From an uncultured Raoultella sp. (GTDB lineage: Bacteria > Pseudomonadota > Gammaproteobacteria > Enterobacterales > Enterobacteriaceae): a DNA stretch of 64,000 nt. Below, piece after piece: positions 17,681 to 26,012 of the stretch. Location: assembly GCA_900759445.1 (NCBI GenBank), contig CAAEVH010000002.1, forward strand, positions 1 to 64,000, read 5' to 3'. A model generated the notes under the pieces. It was not told the DNA's origin, searched no databases, and was given only the letters and a program-made list of their open reading frames with translations. The first letter of the stretch is position 1; every line of letters starts with the position of its first letter. The position numbers and the translations under genes are program-made.

Positions 17681-19288
17681 TTACTGGCCTAAGCGCTCAA
17701 GCACCTGGCGGATGATGCGTTCCACGTTCTGCTCGTTGATCTCGCCTTCCGCTTCGACGGCGGCGACAGCAAAACGGTTATCTGCCCCTGCGCTGCCGGT
17801 GGTCGCGACGGGGGTCGCGGCGCCAGGAGAGGTGAAGCGCACGTCGTCGAGAATGCTGCGTTGCGGGTTAGCTGCCGGCGTGACGATGGTCGGCTGCGGT
17901 TCAGGGCGGCTGCCCGGCGCGCGCAGTTCATCGATGGAACGTACGCCGTAGCCGACCCGGCGGATGTTGAGCAGGTTCATCGGGCCGACGTTATCGGAGC
18001 TGGAACCGCCGCCAACGGCGCCGCAGCCGAGCGTCAGCGCCGGCGTGATATTGGTGGTTGCACCGATGCCCCCTAACGCCGCCGGGGTGTTAATCAAAAT
18101 GCGGTTAACCGGTTTTTCGAGGCAGAACTGACGAATCACATCCTGATTGCGGGTATGGATTACCAGCGTATGGCCGAGGCCTTCGTTGGTCAGCAGTTCC
18201 ATCACCCGGTGGCAGGCCGCTTTCCAGTCCTCTTCCACATACAGGCCGAGAACTGGACACAGTTTTTCGCGAGAGTAAGGGTTCTGGTGAGAGACGGTGG
18301 TCTGCTCGGCGATCAGCACTTTAGTGCTGGCCGGAACGCTGAAGCCAGCAAGCTGGCTGAGATACAGCGCAGTTTTACCCACCACTTTCGGGTTGATGGT
18401 GCCGTTCGGGCGCAGAAGCAGAGCCGCCATTTTGGCCGCTTCACCTTCATTCATGAAGTAGGCGCCCTGGGCTTCCAGCTCGCGGTGTACTTCGTCGTAA
18501 ATGCAGCGTTCAACGATGATCGACTGCTCGGAGGCGCAGATCACGCCATTATCGAAGGTTTTGCTGGTGATAATATCTTTCACCGCGTGATGAATATCGG
18601 CGCTGCGCTCGATAAAGGCCGGTCCGTTTCCCGGGCCGCCGCTGATGGTCGGGGTGCCAGAAGCATAGGCCGCGCGCACCATGCCTTCGCCGCCGGTGGC
18701 CAGAATCAGCGAGACGTCTTTACTGTGCATCAGTTCTGAAGTGGCTTCGAGGGTCAGCTGGCTAATGGCATCAACGCTGCCTGCCGGCGCGCCTGCGGCT
18801 TCGGCGGCGCGCTTGACGATCTCAATCGCCTTCCAGCTACACTGACGCGCGCCCGGATGCGGGGAGAAGATAATCGCGTTGCCGGCTTTCAGGGCAATCA
18901 GCGTTTTGTAGATCACGGTAGAGGTTGGGTTTGTTGACGGGACCAGCGCACAAATCACGCCCAGCGGCACGCCCACGTCCATCACTTTTTTTAGCGGATC
19001 GTCATGAATGATGCCGACGGTCTTCATATCTTTGATGGCGTCGTAAACGCGCAGCGAAGCGAAACGGTTCTTCAGCACTTTATCCTGCCAGTTGCCAAAT
19101 CCGGTCTCTTCCGCAGCCATTTTCGCCAGCGCTTCGGCGTGGTGCGCGGCTTCCTGGGCCACGTTTTTCACGATGGCGTCGATTTGTTGCTGCGAAAAGG
19201 TGGCCAGAATCGCCTGAGCCTTTTTGGCGCTGCGCACCAGTTCCCGCGCGTTCTGGCGGGACTGCAAATCGTTATCCAGTTCAATCAT
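17681..19288 (-). CDS. cutF: CoA-acylating acetaldehyde dehydrogenase CutF
   Basis: A 535-residue aldehyde dehydrogenase of the PduP/EutE group. It oxidises acetaldehyde to acetyl-CoA. The catalytic Cys is in GVICASEQ and GGPGNGPAF forms part of the cofactor site. After the catalytic domain (to about residue 455) come an Ala/Pro/Thr-rich linker and a C-terminal helix ending VERIIRQVLERLGQ, which fits an encapsulation peptide. The ATG at 19288 has AGGA seven bases upstream; a longer in-frame start lacks one. Confidence 0.93.
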   Translation of the reverse strand: MIELDNDLQSRQNARELVRSAKKAQAILATFSQQQIDAIVKNVAQEAAHHAEALAKMAAEETGFGNWQDKVLKNRFASLRVYDAIKDMKTVGIIHDDPLKKVMDVGVPLGVICALVPSTNPTSTVIYKTLIALKAGNAIIFSPHPGARQCSWKAIEIVKRAAEAAGAPAGSVDAISQLTLEATSELMHSKDVSLILATGGEGMVRAAYASGTPTISGGPGNGPAFIERSADIHHAVKDIITSKTFDNGVICASEQSIIVERCIYDEVHRELEAQGAYFMNEGEAAKMAALLLRPNGTINPKVVGKTALYLSQLAGFSVPASTKVLIAEQTTVSHQNPYSREKLCPVLGLYVEEDWKAACHRVMELLTNEGLGHTLVIHTRNQDVIRQFCLEKPVNRILINTPAALGGIGATTNITPALTLGCGAVGGGSSSDNVGPMNLLNIRRVGYGVRSIDELRAPGSRPEPQPTIVTPAANPQRSILDDVRFTSPGAATPVATTGSAGADNRFAVAAVEAEGEINEQNVERIIRQVLERLGQ

Positions 19289-19341
19289 GAGTCTATCCTT
19301 CATCAGACTAAAAGAGTGGAGACGGGGCGCGCCCTGTCAGG

Positions 19342-19623
19342 TCATGCTTTATGCTGCGACGCGATTTTTTCGATATCGTTATGCGGACGCGCAATGACGC
19401 GAGAGGTGACCACTTCACCGATGCGTTTTGCCGCCTCCACACCGGAGTCAACGGCCGCATTGACCGCACCGACGTCGCCTTTTACCATCGCGGTGACCAG
19501 CCCGGAGCCGACGTTTTCATAGCCAATCAGCTCGACGTTGGCGGCTTTACACATCGCATCGGCGGCTTCAATACAGGCCACCAGACCTTTGGTTTCGATC
19601 AGACCAAGCGCTTCTTTCATCAT
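19342..19623 (-). CDS. cmcC: BMC-H hexameric shell protein 3
   Basis: A 93-residue BMC domain protein (PduA/PduJ type) beginning [15 protein letters not shown], with the pore-loop GSGLVTAM and the edge motif VIARPHNDI. It differs from its two upstream paralogs mainly at the ends (SQHKA tail, EAAKRIGE). Start could be either Met of the MM pair; GGGAG lies upstream of both. Third of the tandem shell genes at the front of the choline operon. Confidence 0.93.
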   Translation of the reverse strand: MMKEALGLIETKGLVACIEAADAMCKAANVELIGYENVGSGLVTAMVKGDVGAVNAAVDSGVEAAKRIGEVVTSRVIARPHNDIEKIASQHKA

Positions 19624-19634
19624 GTTGTCTCCCG

Positions 19635-19919
19635 TTATTCCGTCACTTTGTAATGTGCGACGATCTTGTTGATGTCGTTATGCGGACGGGCGATAACCAG
19701 CGAGGTCACCACTTCCCCAATGCGCTGTGCCGATTCCACACCGGAATCCACCGCCGCTTTCACCGCGCCGACGTCACCTTTCACCATCGCGGTGACCAGG
19801 CCGGAACCGACGTTTTCATAGCCGATCAGCTCGACGTTGGCGGCTTTACACATCGCGTCCGCCGCTTCGATACAAGCCACCAGACCTTTGGTTTCAATCA
19901 GACCTAATGCATCACCCAT
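19635..19919 (-). CDS. cmcB: BMC-H hexameric shell protein 2
   Basis: A 94-residue BMC domain protein starting [14 protein letters not shown], with the tail [14 protein letters not shown]. It shares almost all positions with the genes before and after it. It builds shell facets, with GSGLV at the pore. The ATG at 19919 matches the paralog start; an upstream in-frame ATG would add 23 residues that run into the preceding gene. Spaced 16 bases after shell gene 1. Confidence 0.94.
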   Translation of the reverse strand: MGDALGLIETKGLVACIEAADAMCKAANVELIGYENVGSGLVTAMVKGDVGAVKAAVDSGVESAQRIGEVVTSLVIARPHNDINKIVAHYKVTE

Positions 19920-19935
19920 TTGCGTTCTCCTGGCC

Positions 19936-20214
19936 TTAAGCCTTGTGTTTAATGACGATTTTGTTGATGTCGTTATGCGGACGTGCAATCACCAGCGAGG
20001 TCACCACTTCTCCGATGCGTTGCGCCGATTCCACGCCGGAATCCACCGCCGCTTTTACCGCGCCGACATCGCCCTTCACCATGACGGTGACCAGGCCGGA
20101 GCCGATGTTTTCATAGCTAATCAGCTCGACGTTGGCGGATTTGCACATGGCATCCGCTGCTTCAATGCAGGCCACCAGGCCTTTGGTTTCAATAAGCCCC
20201 AATGCATCACCCAT
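19936..20214 (-). CDS. cmcA: BMC-H hexameric shell protein 1
   Basis: A 92-residue BMC domain protein, first gene of the choline microcompartment operon. It begins [14 protein letters not shown] and ends KIVIKHKA. The ATG at 20214 has GGAGGAGATC just upstream. It shows small differences from its copies ([19 protein letters not shown]). Transcription should start in the 400-base gap upstream. Confidence 0.94.
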   Translation of the reverse strand: MGDALGLIETKGLVACIEAADAMCKSANVELISYENIGSGLVTVMVKGDVGAVKAAVDSGVESAQRIGEVVTSLVIARPHNDINKIVIKHKA

Positions 20215-20619
20215 TGTGATCTCCTCCAGAACAGGTTTTGTGATTCGGGAAAACCGTCCGCGTAACGGCGTCAACACGCGGCAGCGGCGTTCGACGTCCA
20301 CTATAGGGAAACGCAGAGGGAGTGATATTTAAATCCGTGAAGGTGTTATTTTTAGATTTTTACTCTGTGATTTAGCCTTTTATAGCCGCTGATTTATCTG
20401 TTTATGCTGATTGAGCGTGCGGGATTTGGCGTTGTCACAGGCGGTTTTTAGCGCGTTGAGACGCGCCGCGGGGAATGTTAATGGGGTGCTAATTTATTGC
20501 GGACGCGGGGTAATATTACCCTCCATTAAATGTGGGTATGGTCATGTTTTTTACCGCCAGATAAATGCAAAAAGTGCGCTTTCGCGGCGAGGCGATACCG
20601 GGAAAGCAGGGGAGTGGGA
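20215..20619 (-). promoter_or_regulatory. Promoter region of choline microcompartment operon
   Basis: About 405 bases between the membrane regulator pair and the first shell gene. On the minus strand TATAGT near 20297-20302 is a possible -10 box. A perfect 14-base palindrome, GGGTAATATTACCC, lies at 20508-20521 and is a candidate operator. AT-rich stretches at 20320-20400 fit a regulated promoter. No gene and no clear CRP or FNR consensus were seen. Confidence 0.45.
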
Positions 20620-21138
20620 TTAATCGAACTGACTGCCGGATTTCAGGGTGCAGACATAGAGTGGAGAGTTGATGGAGCTCAGCAGAATTGCTTTCTCGTT
20701 GAGCTTCTGGGCGTTGAGAAACAGGCCATCATGGCTGTCGGACATTTCACGCATAAAGTAGGCAAAGATCACGTCCGGCGACTCATCGATTGACGAGGCG
20801 CTGGATTCCCACTTGCTGATGCGGTAGTGGCGTTCGGTAGATGAGATGCGTTGGCTGGTCCAGTTAAACTTGACGTAGCGCTGCAGATAGAGCCAGCCGG
20901 CCGCGGAGTCGGTATAGCCTTCGACGACCATCGAACCCTTGCCGTTGGCGGTAAAATTAAAATGAATATTGCCGTTGACGTTCTCTTTCTCCATGTTCTC
21001 AAAACGCATAATGGCTTTGGTTGAGCAGCTCATCACCCCGTCTTTTTCAACGGGCAGCAGTTTCCAGGCGCTGACCCCGGTCGCGACGATAAATACCAGC
21101 GTAGAGAGGGCGAAAAAGGGGCGAGGAGCGAGTCTCAT
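20620..21138 (-). CDS. FidL-like / ToxS-like membrane partner
   Basis: A 172-residue protein with one N-terminal membrane helix (about residues 8-26) and a periplasmic domain carrying two cysteines (MSCST and YVCTL). It resembles FidL-like proteins encoded beside ToxR/CadC-type regulators. Its ATG overlaps the regulator stop by four bases, so the two are co-translated. It probably stabilises or tunes the sensor domain of the regulator, as ToxS does for ToxR (family analogy, not shown here). Confidence 0.7.
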   Translation of the reverse strand: MRLAPRPFFALSTLVFIVATGVSAWKLLPVEKDGVMSCSTKAIMRFENMEKENVNGNIHFNFTANGKGSMVVEGYTDSAAGWLYLQRYVKFNWTSQRISSTERHYRISKWESSASSIDESPDVIFAYFMREMSDSHDGLFLNAQKLNEKAILLSSINSPLYVCTLKSGSQFD

Positions 21139-21947
21139 TGCGGCTTCCAGGAGTAGTAGAAATAGTTATCGCAGTAGCTGAACGGGTTGTCTTCATGCAT
21201 GGCGCAGTGGGCGAGGAACACCCGGCCCAGCCCGTTGGTTTCCAGCCTGTCGCCATAAAAGAAGACCAGACGCTCGCCGGGTTTGCACTCCAGCTTCAGC
21301 CGCTGGCGTACCTCATCAAAATTCTTACCGTAGGCGCTGGCGGAGACCGAGCGCAGCATCTCGTCACTGGCCAGCAGCTCGCACTGGCTATGGGTCATCT
21401 GCGTCAGGGTGATGGGACGGGATTCACTGCCGCCGACGAAAGCAAACGCCAGCAACAGTAGCGCGATGGCCAGCAGACTGGCGCCGGCCATATACCAGCA
21501 GGTGCCCCGGGCATGCCGTGAGAGGGTGGGCGCTTCCTCGGCGCGGGCGAGGGGGGGCTCGGACTCCTGCACCGGCGCGACTTCTGCCGCGGGCGCGGGC
21601 GGTGCCTCCGGTATGTCGTCAATGATGGCGATGGTTAATTCGGGGTTGAGCTGCAGCATACCGCGCGACACCGTGACGATGATGTTCTCGATGTCGTAAT
21701 GACGGAAGGTTTTGCGCAGCATGCTCAGATACTGGTTGAGGTTGCTATTGGATGATGTTAATCCGTTGTCATCCCAGACTTTTTTCAGTACCTCATCGCG
21801 GCTGATAACATCGGTATGGCGCAGGAAATAGTAGAGCAGCGCGCTGGCAGTGATAGACAGCTGGCTGTCCGGTTCGCTGCTTCCCGGTAGGGTGAGTGTG
21901 CCGTCCGTTGCATCATAAATGAGACGGGCATTGATGTTGTAGCGCAT
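21135..21947 (-). CDS. ToxR/CadC-like membrane-bound regulator
   Basis: A 270-residue one-component regulator. Residues 1-105 form an OmpR-type winged helix (SRDEVLKKVWDD, SNSNLNQYLSMLRKTF, IVTVSRGMLQL). A Pro/Ala/Glu-rich linker (about 110-148) leads to one membrane helix (152-172) and a periplasmic domain with four cysteines (QCELL, ECKPG, HCAMH, YCDNY). It reads a periplasmic signal and acts on DNA from the membrane. Its position just upstream of the choline microcompartment operon, in the same direction, makes it the likely regulator of that operon. Confidence 0.78.
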   Translation of the reverse strand: MRYNINARLIYDATDGTLTLPGSSEPDSQLSITASALLYYFLRHTDVISRDEVLKKVWDDNGLTSSNSNLNQYLSMLRKTFRHYDIENIIVTVSRGMLQLNPELTIAIIDDIPEAPPAPAAEVAPVQESEPPLARAEEAPTLSRHARGTCWYMAGASLLAIALLLLAFAFVGGSESRPITLTQMTHSQCELLASDEMLRSVSASAYGKNFDEVRQRLKLECKPGERLVFFYGDRLETNGLGRVFLAHCAMHEDNPFSYCDNYFYYSWKPQ

Positions 21948-22090
21948 CGCGGCCTCAATCTAAGAGCCTACATGAGGCTATTTTATTTGTCAGTCTGGTC
22001 CAGGGAGCTTCTACATATTTCACGTATGCCCGGGTGCTCCAGACGGCCTGCAACCATCCATAACGCCTGACGGGGCAGGCTTTTCCGGCA

Positions 22091-22657
22091 TCACGCCGGA
22101 AGTGTCATCCGCGTCAGATCGCGCACCAGCGATCGGCGGTGGTCGGCGCCCATAGTGCGTCCTTCCGTTAGTTCCGACAGCCAGATACCGTCCGCCGCAT
22201 AGCGCACCAGGGTGCCGGTATGGCTATTATCCAGCGCATCGCCCTGCGCCAGATGCCCCAGCATCCAGTCTCGCCAGCATTTTCTCAGCACCGGCTCATC
22301 CGGCATCGCCAGGGATAACACCATCAGCTGCCGGCTTTCGTCGGTATCCGTCAGGTCAGAGAGATAGTGCAGGTAGGCGCGGGTAAAACGGCCATAAGAG
22401 ACATTATCGGCCGCCATCAGCCCCGAGATGGCCTCTTCCATAATGGCCAGCAGACGGGCGAACAGCGCAAAAATGAGCGCCTGCTTGTTGGGGAAATGAT
22501 GCAGCAACCCGCCTTTACTGACGCCTGCTTCACGGGCGACGGCATTCAGCGAGAGCGACGCGATGCCATCCCGGCCGGCAATCATTGCCGCCGACTCCAG
22601 CAGCTGCTGATGCCGGCGGGCAGGATCTTTTTTTCGGTGCTGGGCTTCCATATTCAT
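22091..22657 (-). CDS. TetR-family regulator
   Basis: A 188-residue TetR-type repressor. The N-terminal helix-turn-helix spans LSLNAVAREAGVSKGGLLHHFPNKQALI, and the C-terminal ligand domain is less typical (TetR_C-like, LSDLTDTDESRQLMVLSLAM). Starts at 22669, 22657 or 22651 are possible; the first lies inside the palindromic operator, so 22657 was preferred. It overlaps its own operator region and probably represses itself. No target gene is adjacent in the same direction. Confidence 0.78.
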   Translation of the reverse strand: MNMEAQHRKKDPARRHQQLLESAAMIAGRDGIASLSLNAVAREAGVSKGGLLHHFPNKQALIFALFARLLAIMEEAISGLMAADNVSYGRFTRAYLHYLSDLTDTDESRQLMVLSLAMPDEPVLRKCWRDWMLGHLAQGDALDNSHTGTLVRYAADGIWLSELTEGRTMGADHRRSLVRDLTRMTLPA

Positions 22658-22664
22658 GGCCCGA

Positions 22665-22688
22665 ATCATACCGACCAGACGGTATGAT
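22665..22688. promoter_or_regulatory. TetR operator palindrome
   Basis: ATCATACCG and CGGTATGAT form a perfect inverted repeat with nine-base arms around ACCAGA. It covers the start region of the tetR gene, as expected for autorepression. Confidence 0.65.
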
Positions 22689-22795
22689 TATTTTTGATAG
22701 CGATCAAGATGCGGGGCGGTGTCGCGCCGTGGATTGTCGTTATTGCGCGGGGGGTCACAATTCGTCATATGAATTCCGGTGATATCTGCGGTATC

Positions 22796-23599
22796 TCAGC
22801 AATCACCGGGAAGACATGACTTTGTCGTCTGATGCAGCGCAAATCCGCATTCGCCAGGCGCCAGCTCCGGGCGCAGCGTCAGGGAGGGGATCAGATAGTC
22901 GCCGTGGTTTTGCCGGCGGAACGGGATGGGGGACGTTTCCGCCAGCGTATCCAGCCGCTGCCCCAGCTCGCGGCACTGCCGGGCAAAGCGCTGCTCGTCC
23001 GTTTTCTCCGTGCGATAGAACACCAGCGGCGGCAACACCGAAAAACCGGGGTAGAACAGCATTCCGTGCTGGATGGGGAACAGGATGTCGTCGATGGGGC
23101 CGTTGATACCGCGCGGGGCGTAATGCTCTGCCCAGCCGCCGGTGGTGACGATCAGCATCGCCCGTTTGCCCGCCAGCGTCCCTTCACCATAGCGGTCTCC
23201 CCAGTGGCGGTCGCTGTGCTCGCCGACGCCATAGGCAAAACCATAGGCGTAAACCCGGTCGATCCAGCCTTTCATAATGGCGGGCATCGAGAACCACCAC
23301 AGCGGAAACTGAAAAATCACCGTATCCGCCCACAGCAGTTTCTCTTGCTCCGCAACGATATCTGCGCTTTGGGTTCCTTGTTCAAAAGCCTGCTTTGAAT
23401 CGAGCGTCGAGCGCCAGAACTCGCCAACCGGCGGGGCACTGCTGTCGTCAGCATCAAAGCCCGCTTTCCAGCGCATGGCGTAGAGATCGGAGACCTGCAC
23501 CTCGTGCCCGGCCTGCTGCAGATGTTGCACGGCAAAATCTTTTAAACCGCCATTCAGCGAGCGCGGTTCCGGATGGGCGTAAATCAGCAGTACTTTCAT
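22796..23599 (-). CDS. NAD(P)H oxidoreductase, flavodoxin fold
   Basis: A 267-residue protein of the NAD(P)H quinone oxidoreductase (NQO/MdaB/YwrO) family. It starts MKVLLIYAHPEPRSLNGGL and has the FMN/FAD-binding FQFPLWWFSMPAIMKGWIDRV motif. It probably performs two-electron reduction of quinones. ATG 23599 follows AGAGGTG. It is divergent from the lysR gene, with 87 bases between them, so LysR may control it. Confidence 0.83.
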   Translation of the reverse strand: MKVLLIYAHPEPRSLNGGLKDFAVQHLQQAGHEVQVSDLYAMRWKAGFDADDSSAPPVGEFWRSTLDSKQAFEQGTQSADIVAEQEKLLWADTVIFQFPLWWFSMPAIMKGWIDRVYAYGFAYGVGEHSDRHWGDRYGEGTLAGKRAMLIVTTGGWAEHYAPRGINGPIDDILFPIQHGMLFYPGFSVLPPLVFYRTEKTDEQRFARQCRELGQRLDTLAETSPIPFRRQNHGDYLIPSLTLRPELAPGECGFALHQTTKSCLPGDC

Positions 23600-23686
23600 G
23601 GTAATCACCTCTGAGCGATGGAGAGCTGCAGAGTAAGTAAGCTGACGCTATAGTAGAAATTAATTGCTTAAATCTAAGGTATAGCC

Positions 23687-24595
23687 GTGATTAATTTACA
23701 TCGTTTGGATCTCAACCTGCTGCGCACCCTCGACGTGTTGCTAAGTGAGAATAACGTCACGCGGGCGGCGCAGCGGCTCAACCTGTCGCAGCCGTCGGTC
23801 AGCATTCAGCTGGCGCGCCTGCGGGAAATTTTTGCCGACCCGCTGCTGCTGCCCGGGCCGCGCGGGATGCTGCCGACCGCCCGCGCTGATGAACTGCGCG
23901 GACCGTTGCGCGATGCGCTCGCCGCACTCGAGCTGGCGGTGGCGCCTGCCAGCCATTTTGATCCGGCGACGGCGGCGCAAACCTGGCGCGTCGCGGCGAC
24001 AGATTATATGGCCTCGGCGATTTTACTTCCGGCGCTGCACACGCTGCGTCGGGCCTCCCCAGGCAGCCGCCTGGCGGTCTTTGAGCTGCAGCCCTCGCGG
24101 CTGGTGTCGCAGGCAGAGCGTGACGAAGTGGATCTGTTTTTCCATACCCGTGACGGCGCGCCGGCGGAGCTGCATCAGCGAGTCTTGTTCAGTGAACGCT
24201 ATGTGCTGGCGGGCAGAGTCGGGCATCCAGCGCTGCAATCGGCGCTCAGCCTGGCGCAGTTCTGCCAGCTGGAACAGGTGATTGTTTCGCCGGACGGCGG
24301 CGGTTTTCATGCCGCGACCGATATCGCGCTGGCTAATCTTGGCCTGGCGCGACGGGTTGTCCTTTCGGTGCCACATTTCCTGTTTATGCTGGAGACGCTG
24401 CGCAACAGCGAGCTGGTGGCGGTGGTACCGGAGCGTCTGGCGCGTGGGGTAAGTGGTCTGATGGTCGTCGAGCCGCCGCTGGCGGTGGCCGGGTTTGATA
24501 TGCTGATGCTGTGGCACGAGCGCTGGCATCGCGACCCGGCCCATCAATGGCTGCGTCAGCAAATCGTGATGTCATTAGAGGATAAGTCATGTTAA
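23687..24595 (+). CDS. LysR-family regulator upstream of fosA
   Basis: A 302-residue LysR-type regulator with N-terminal helix-turn-helix ([25 protein letters not shown]) and a substrate-binding domain. Start codon is GTG, with AAGGTATAGCC upstream. Its last bases overlap the fosA ATG by seven bases, so fosA is probably co-transcribed. A lysR gene beside fosA is typical of the chromosomal Klebsiella locus that was mobilised as fosA5/fosA6 (family knowledge). Confidence 0.88.
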   Translation: MINLHRLDLNLLRTLDVLLSENNVTRAAQRLNLSQPSVSIQLARLREIFADPLLLPGPRGMLPTARADELRGPLRDALAALELAVAPASHFDPATAAQTWRVAATDYMASAILLPALHTLRRASPGSRLAVFELQPSRLVSQAERDEVDLFFHTRDGAPAELHQRVLFSERYVLAGRVGHPALQSALSLAQFCQLEQVIVSPDGGGFHAATDIALANLGLARRVVLSVPHFLFMLETLRNSELVAVVPERLARGVSGLMVVEPPLAVAGFDMLMLWHERWHRDPAHQWLRQQIVMSLEDKSC

Positions 24596-25032
24596 GCGGA
24601 TTGAATCACCTGACCCTGGCGGTCAGCCGCCTGGCGCCGAGCGTGGCGTTTTATCACCAGTTGCTGGGGATGACGCTGCACGCCCGCTGGGACGGCGGAG
24701 CCTATCTTGCCTGCGGCGATCTGTGGCTGTGCCTGTCCCTCGATCCGCAGCGGCGCATCACTCCGCCGGAGGAGAGCGATTATACCCACTACGCCTTTAG
24801 CATTGCCGAAGCTGACTTCGCCGGGTTTGCCGCCCGTCTGGAAGTGGCCGGGGTGACGATGTGGAAGGTGAACCGCAGCGAAGGGGCGTCTTATTACTTC
24901 CTCGATCCCGATGGCCACAAGCTGGAGCTGCACGTCGGCAGCCTCGCTCAGCGCCTGGCCGCCTGCCGCGAGCAGCCGTATAAAGGGATGGTGTTTTATG
25001 GCGAGGAGCCGCAGGCGAGCCGGAACCCGTAG
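24589..25032 (+). CDS. fosA: Fosfomycin resistance glutathione transferase FosA
   Basis: A 147-residue vicinal-oxygen-chelate enzyme that opens the fosfomycin epoxide with glutathione. The Mn2+ ligands are all present at the family positions: His7 (LNHLTL), His67 (YTHYAF) and Glu113 (KLELH). The K+-loop SEGAS (97-101) is intact. Sequence is close to chromosomal Klebsiella FosA but has a C-terminal variation ([12 protein letters not shown]) and several substitutions. Expected to give intrinsic low-level fosfomycin resistance. Overlaps the lysR end. Confidence 0.95.
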   Translation: MLSGLNHLTLAVSRLAPSVAFYHQLLGMTLHARWDGGAYLACGDLWLCLSLDPQRRITPPEESDYTHYAFSIAEADFAGFAARLEVAGVTMWKVNRSEGASYYFLDPDGHKLELHVGSLAQRLAACREQPYKGMVFYGEEPQASRNP

Positions 25033-25168
25033 CCCGGCTGAGCGCTGCGCCACCGCCTGAATCACCCTGCGGTTGCTCCCCGGAGGCGGCGCCTGGCGCG
25101 CCTTGTCCGGGCTACTGGCTCCATCGGCTGCAAACCTGTAGCCCCGGTAAGCGTAGCGCCACCGGGGG
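25029..25168. repeat. REP/BIME cluster after fosA
   Basis: GTAGCCCGG (25029-25037) and CCGGGCTAC (25107-25115) are inverted ends of one composite element. A second unit, GTAGCCCCGGTAAGCGTAGCGCC ending CGGGG in pieces, spans 25138-25168. It follows the fosA stop and may act as an mRNA 3' stabiliser. Confidence 0.75.
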
Positions 25169-25237
25169 AAAATCTTTACAAACTCTACTCTGAAAATGTG
25201 AGGTTTTTTCCAACACTGTCAGTATAATCTTCAGACA

Positions 25238-25265
25238 ATTGTATATACTTTTTTGTATATACAAT
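25238..25265. promoter_or_regulatory. brnTA operator and promoter
   Basis: ATTGTATATAC and GTATATACAAT are perfect inverted 11-base arms separated by six T. TATAAT at 25223-25228 is a likely -10 box, so the palindrome would lie at the start of transcription. BrnA-type antitoxins repress their own promoter at such palindromes (family knowledge). Confidence 0.7.
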
Positions 25266-25278
25266 CAGGATGAATGTT

Positions 25279-25566
25279 ATGCCAATGGGGTTTGAATGGT
25301 ATGCAAACAAGGCAACAAGCAACCTAAAAAAACATGGGATTCGCTTCGAGGAGGCGGTGTTAGTCTTTGACGACCCGCAACATCTTTCCCGACATGATCG
25401 CTATGAAAATGGTGAGTATCGCTGGCAAACCATCGGGCTCGTTCATGGAGTTATTGTTGTTCTTGTGGCGCATTCGGTCCGTTTTGAAAGTGGAACGGAG
25501 GTCATTCGTATTATCAGCGCCCGGAAGGCGGACAAGAAAGAGAGGAATCGTTATGAACATGGTTAA
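25279..25566 (+). CDS. brnT: BrnT-family toxin
   Basis: A small BrnT-type ribonuclease toxin of about 95 residues. It has the family signature FEWYANKATSNLKKHGIRFEEA in pieces, the core GEYRWQTIGLVHG, and a C-terminal VIRIISARKADKKERNRYE. It inhibits growth by RNA cleavage until neutralised. ATG 25279 is eight bases after AGGA; an ATG at 25270 would add three residues. The gene overlaps brnA by 14 bases. Confidence 0.88.
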   Translation: MPMGFEWYANKATSNLKKHGIRFEEAVLVFDDPQHLSRHDRYENGEYRWQTIGLVHGVIVVLVAHSVRFESGTEVIRIISARKADKKERNRYEHG

Positions 25567-25858
25567 ACATAAACGCGATAACCCGACAGCGCTTACCGCT
25601 CAGCGTGAAGACGAACTCAACGCGCTGGCGAAAAAATCAGATGATGACATTGATTACAGCGACATCCCCTCTTCGGACGATGAGCCGTGGTCAGAGGCGG
25701 TTCGCGGTAAATTTTATCGGCCGCTGAAAACGCAGGCCTCAGTGCGCATTGATGCCGATGTGATGGAGTGGCTTAAGCGCCCGGGAAAAGGCTATCAAAC
25801 GCGGCTGAATGCGATTTTAAGAGAAGCCATGCTGCGCGAGCAGAATAAGAAATCGTAG
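25553..25858 (+). CDS. brnA: BrnA-family antitoxin
   Basis: A 101-residue antitoxin with a disordered acidic middle (KKSDDDIDYSDIPSSDDEPW) and a C-terminal ribbon-helix-helix segment (QASVRIDADVMEWLKRPGKGYQTRLNAIL in pieces). It binds BrnT and represses the operon through the palindrome upstream. AGAGGAATCGTT precedes the ATG. An unrelated longer in-frame reading frame upstream is rejected because it would run through brnT. Confidence 0.9.
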   Translation: MNMVKHKRDNPTALTAQREDELNALAKKSDDDIDYSDIPSSDDEPWSEAVRGKFYRPLKTQASVRIDADVMEWLKRPGKGYQTRLNAILREAMLREQNKKS

Positions 25859-25954
25859 CTATTCCCGGCGTTCGGCGCGCGATAGAGATTGTCCCACTGG
25901 CGGCGCTTGCCGCGTCTTGTGGGGCGACGAGTCAGCAGGCGACCGGGAAAACCC

Positions 25955-25985
25955 GTAGCCCCGGTAAGCAAAGCGCCACCGGGGG
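25955..25985. repeat. REP element between brnA and yjiR
   Basis: A single unit, GTAGCCCCGGTAAGC...AAGCGCCACCGGGG, downstream of both convergent genes. Same family as the elements at 25138 and 27783. Confidence 0.7.
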
Positions 25986-26012
25986 ACAAGCCAGTTCGCT
26001 ACTGCCAAGAAC

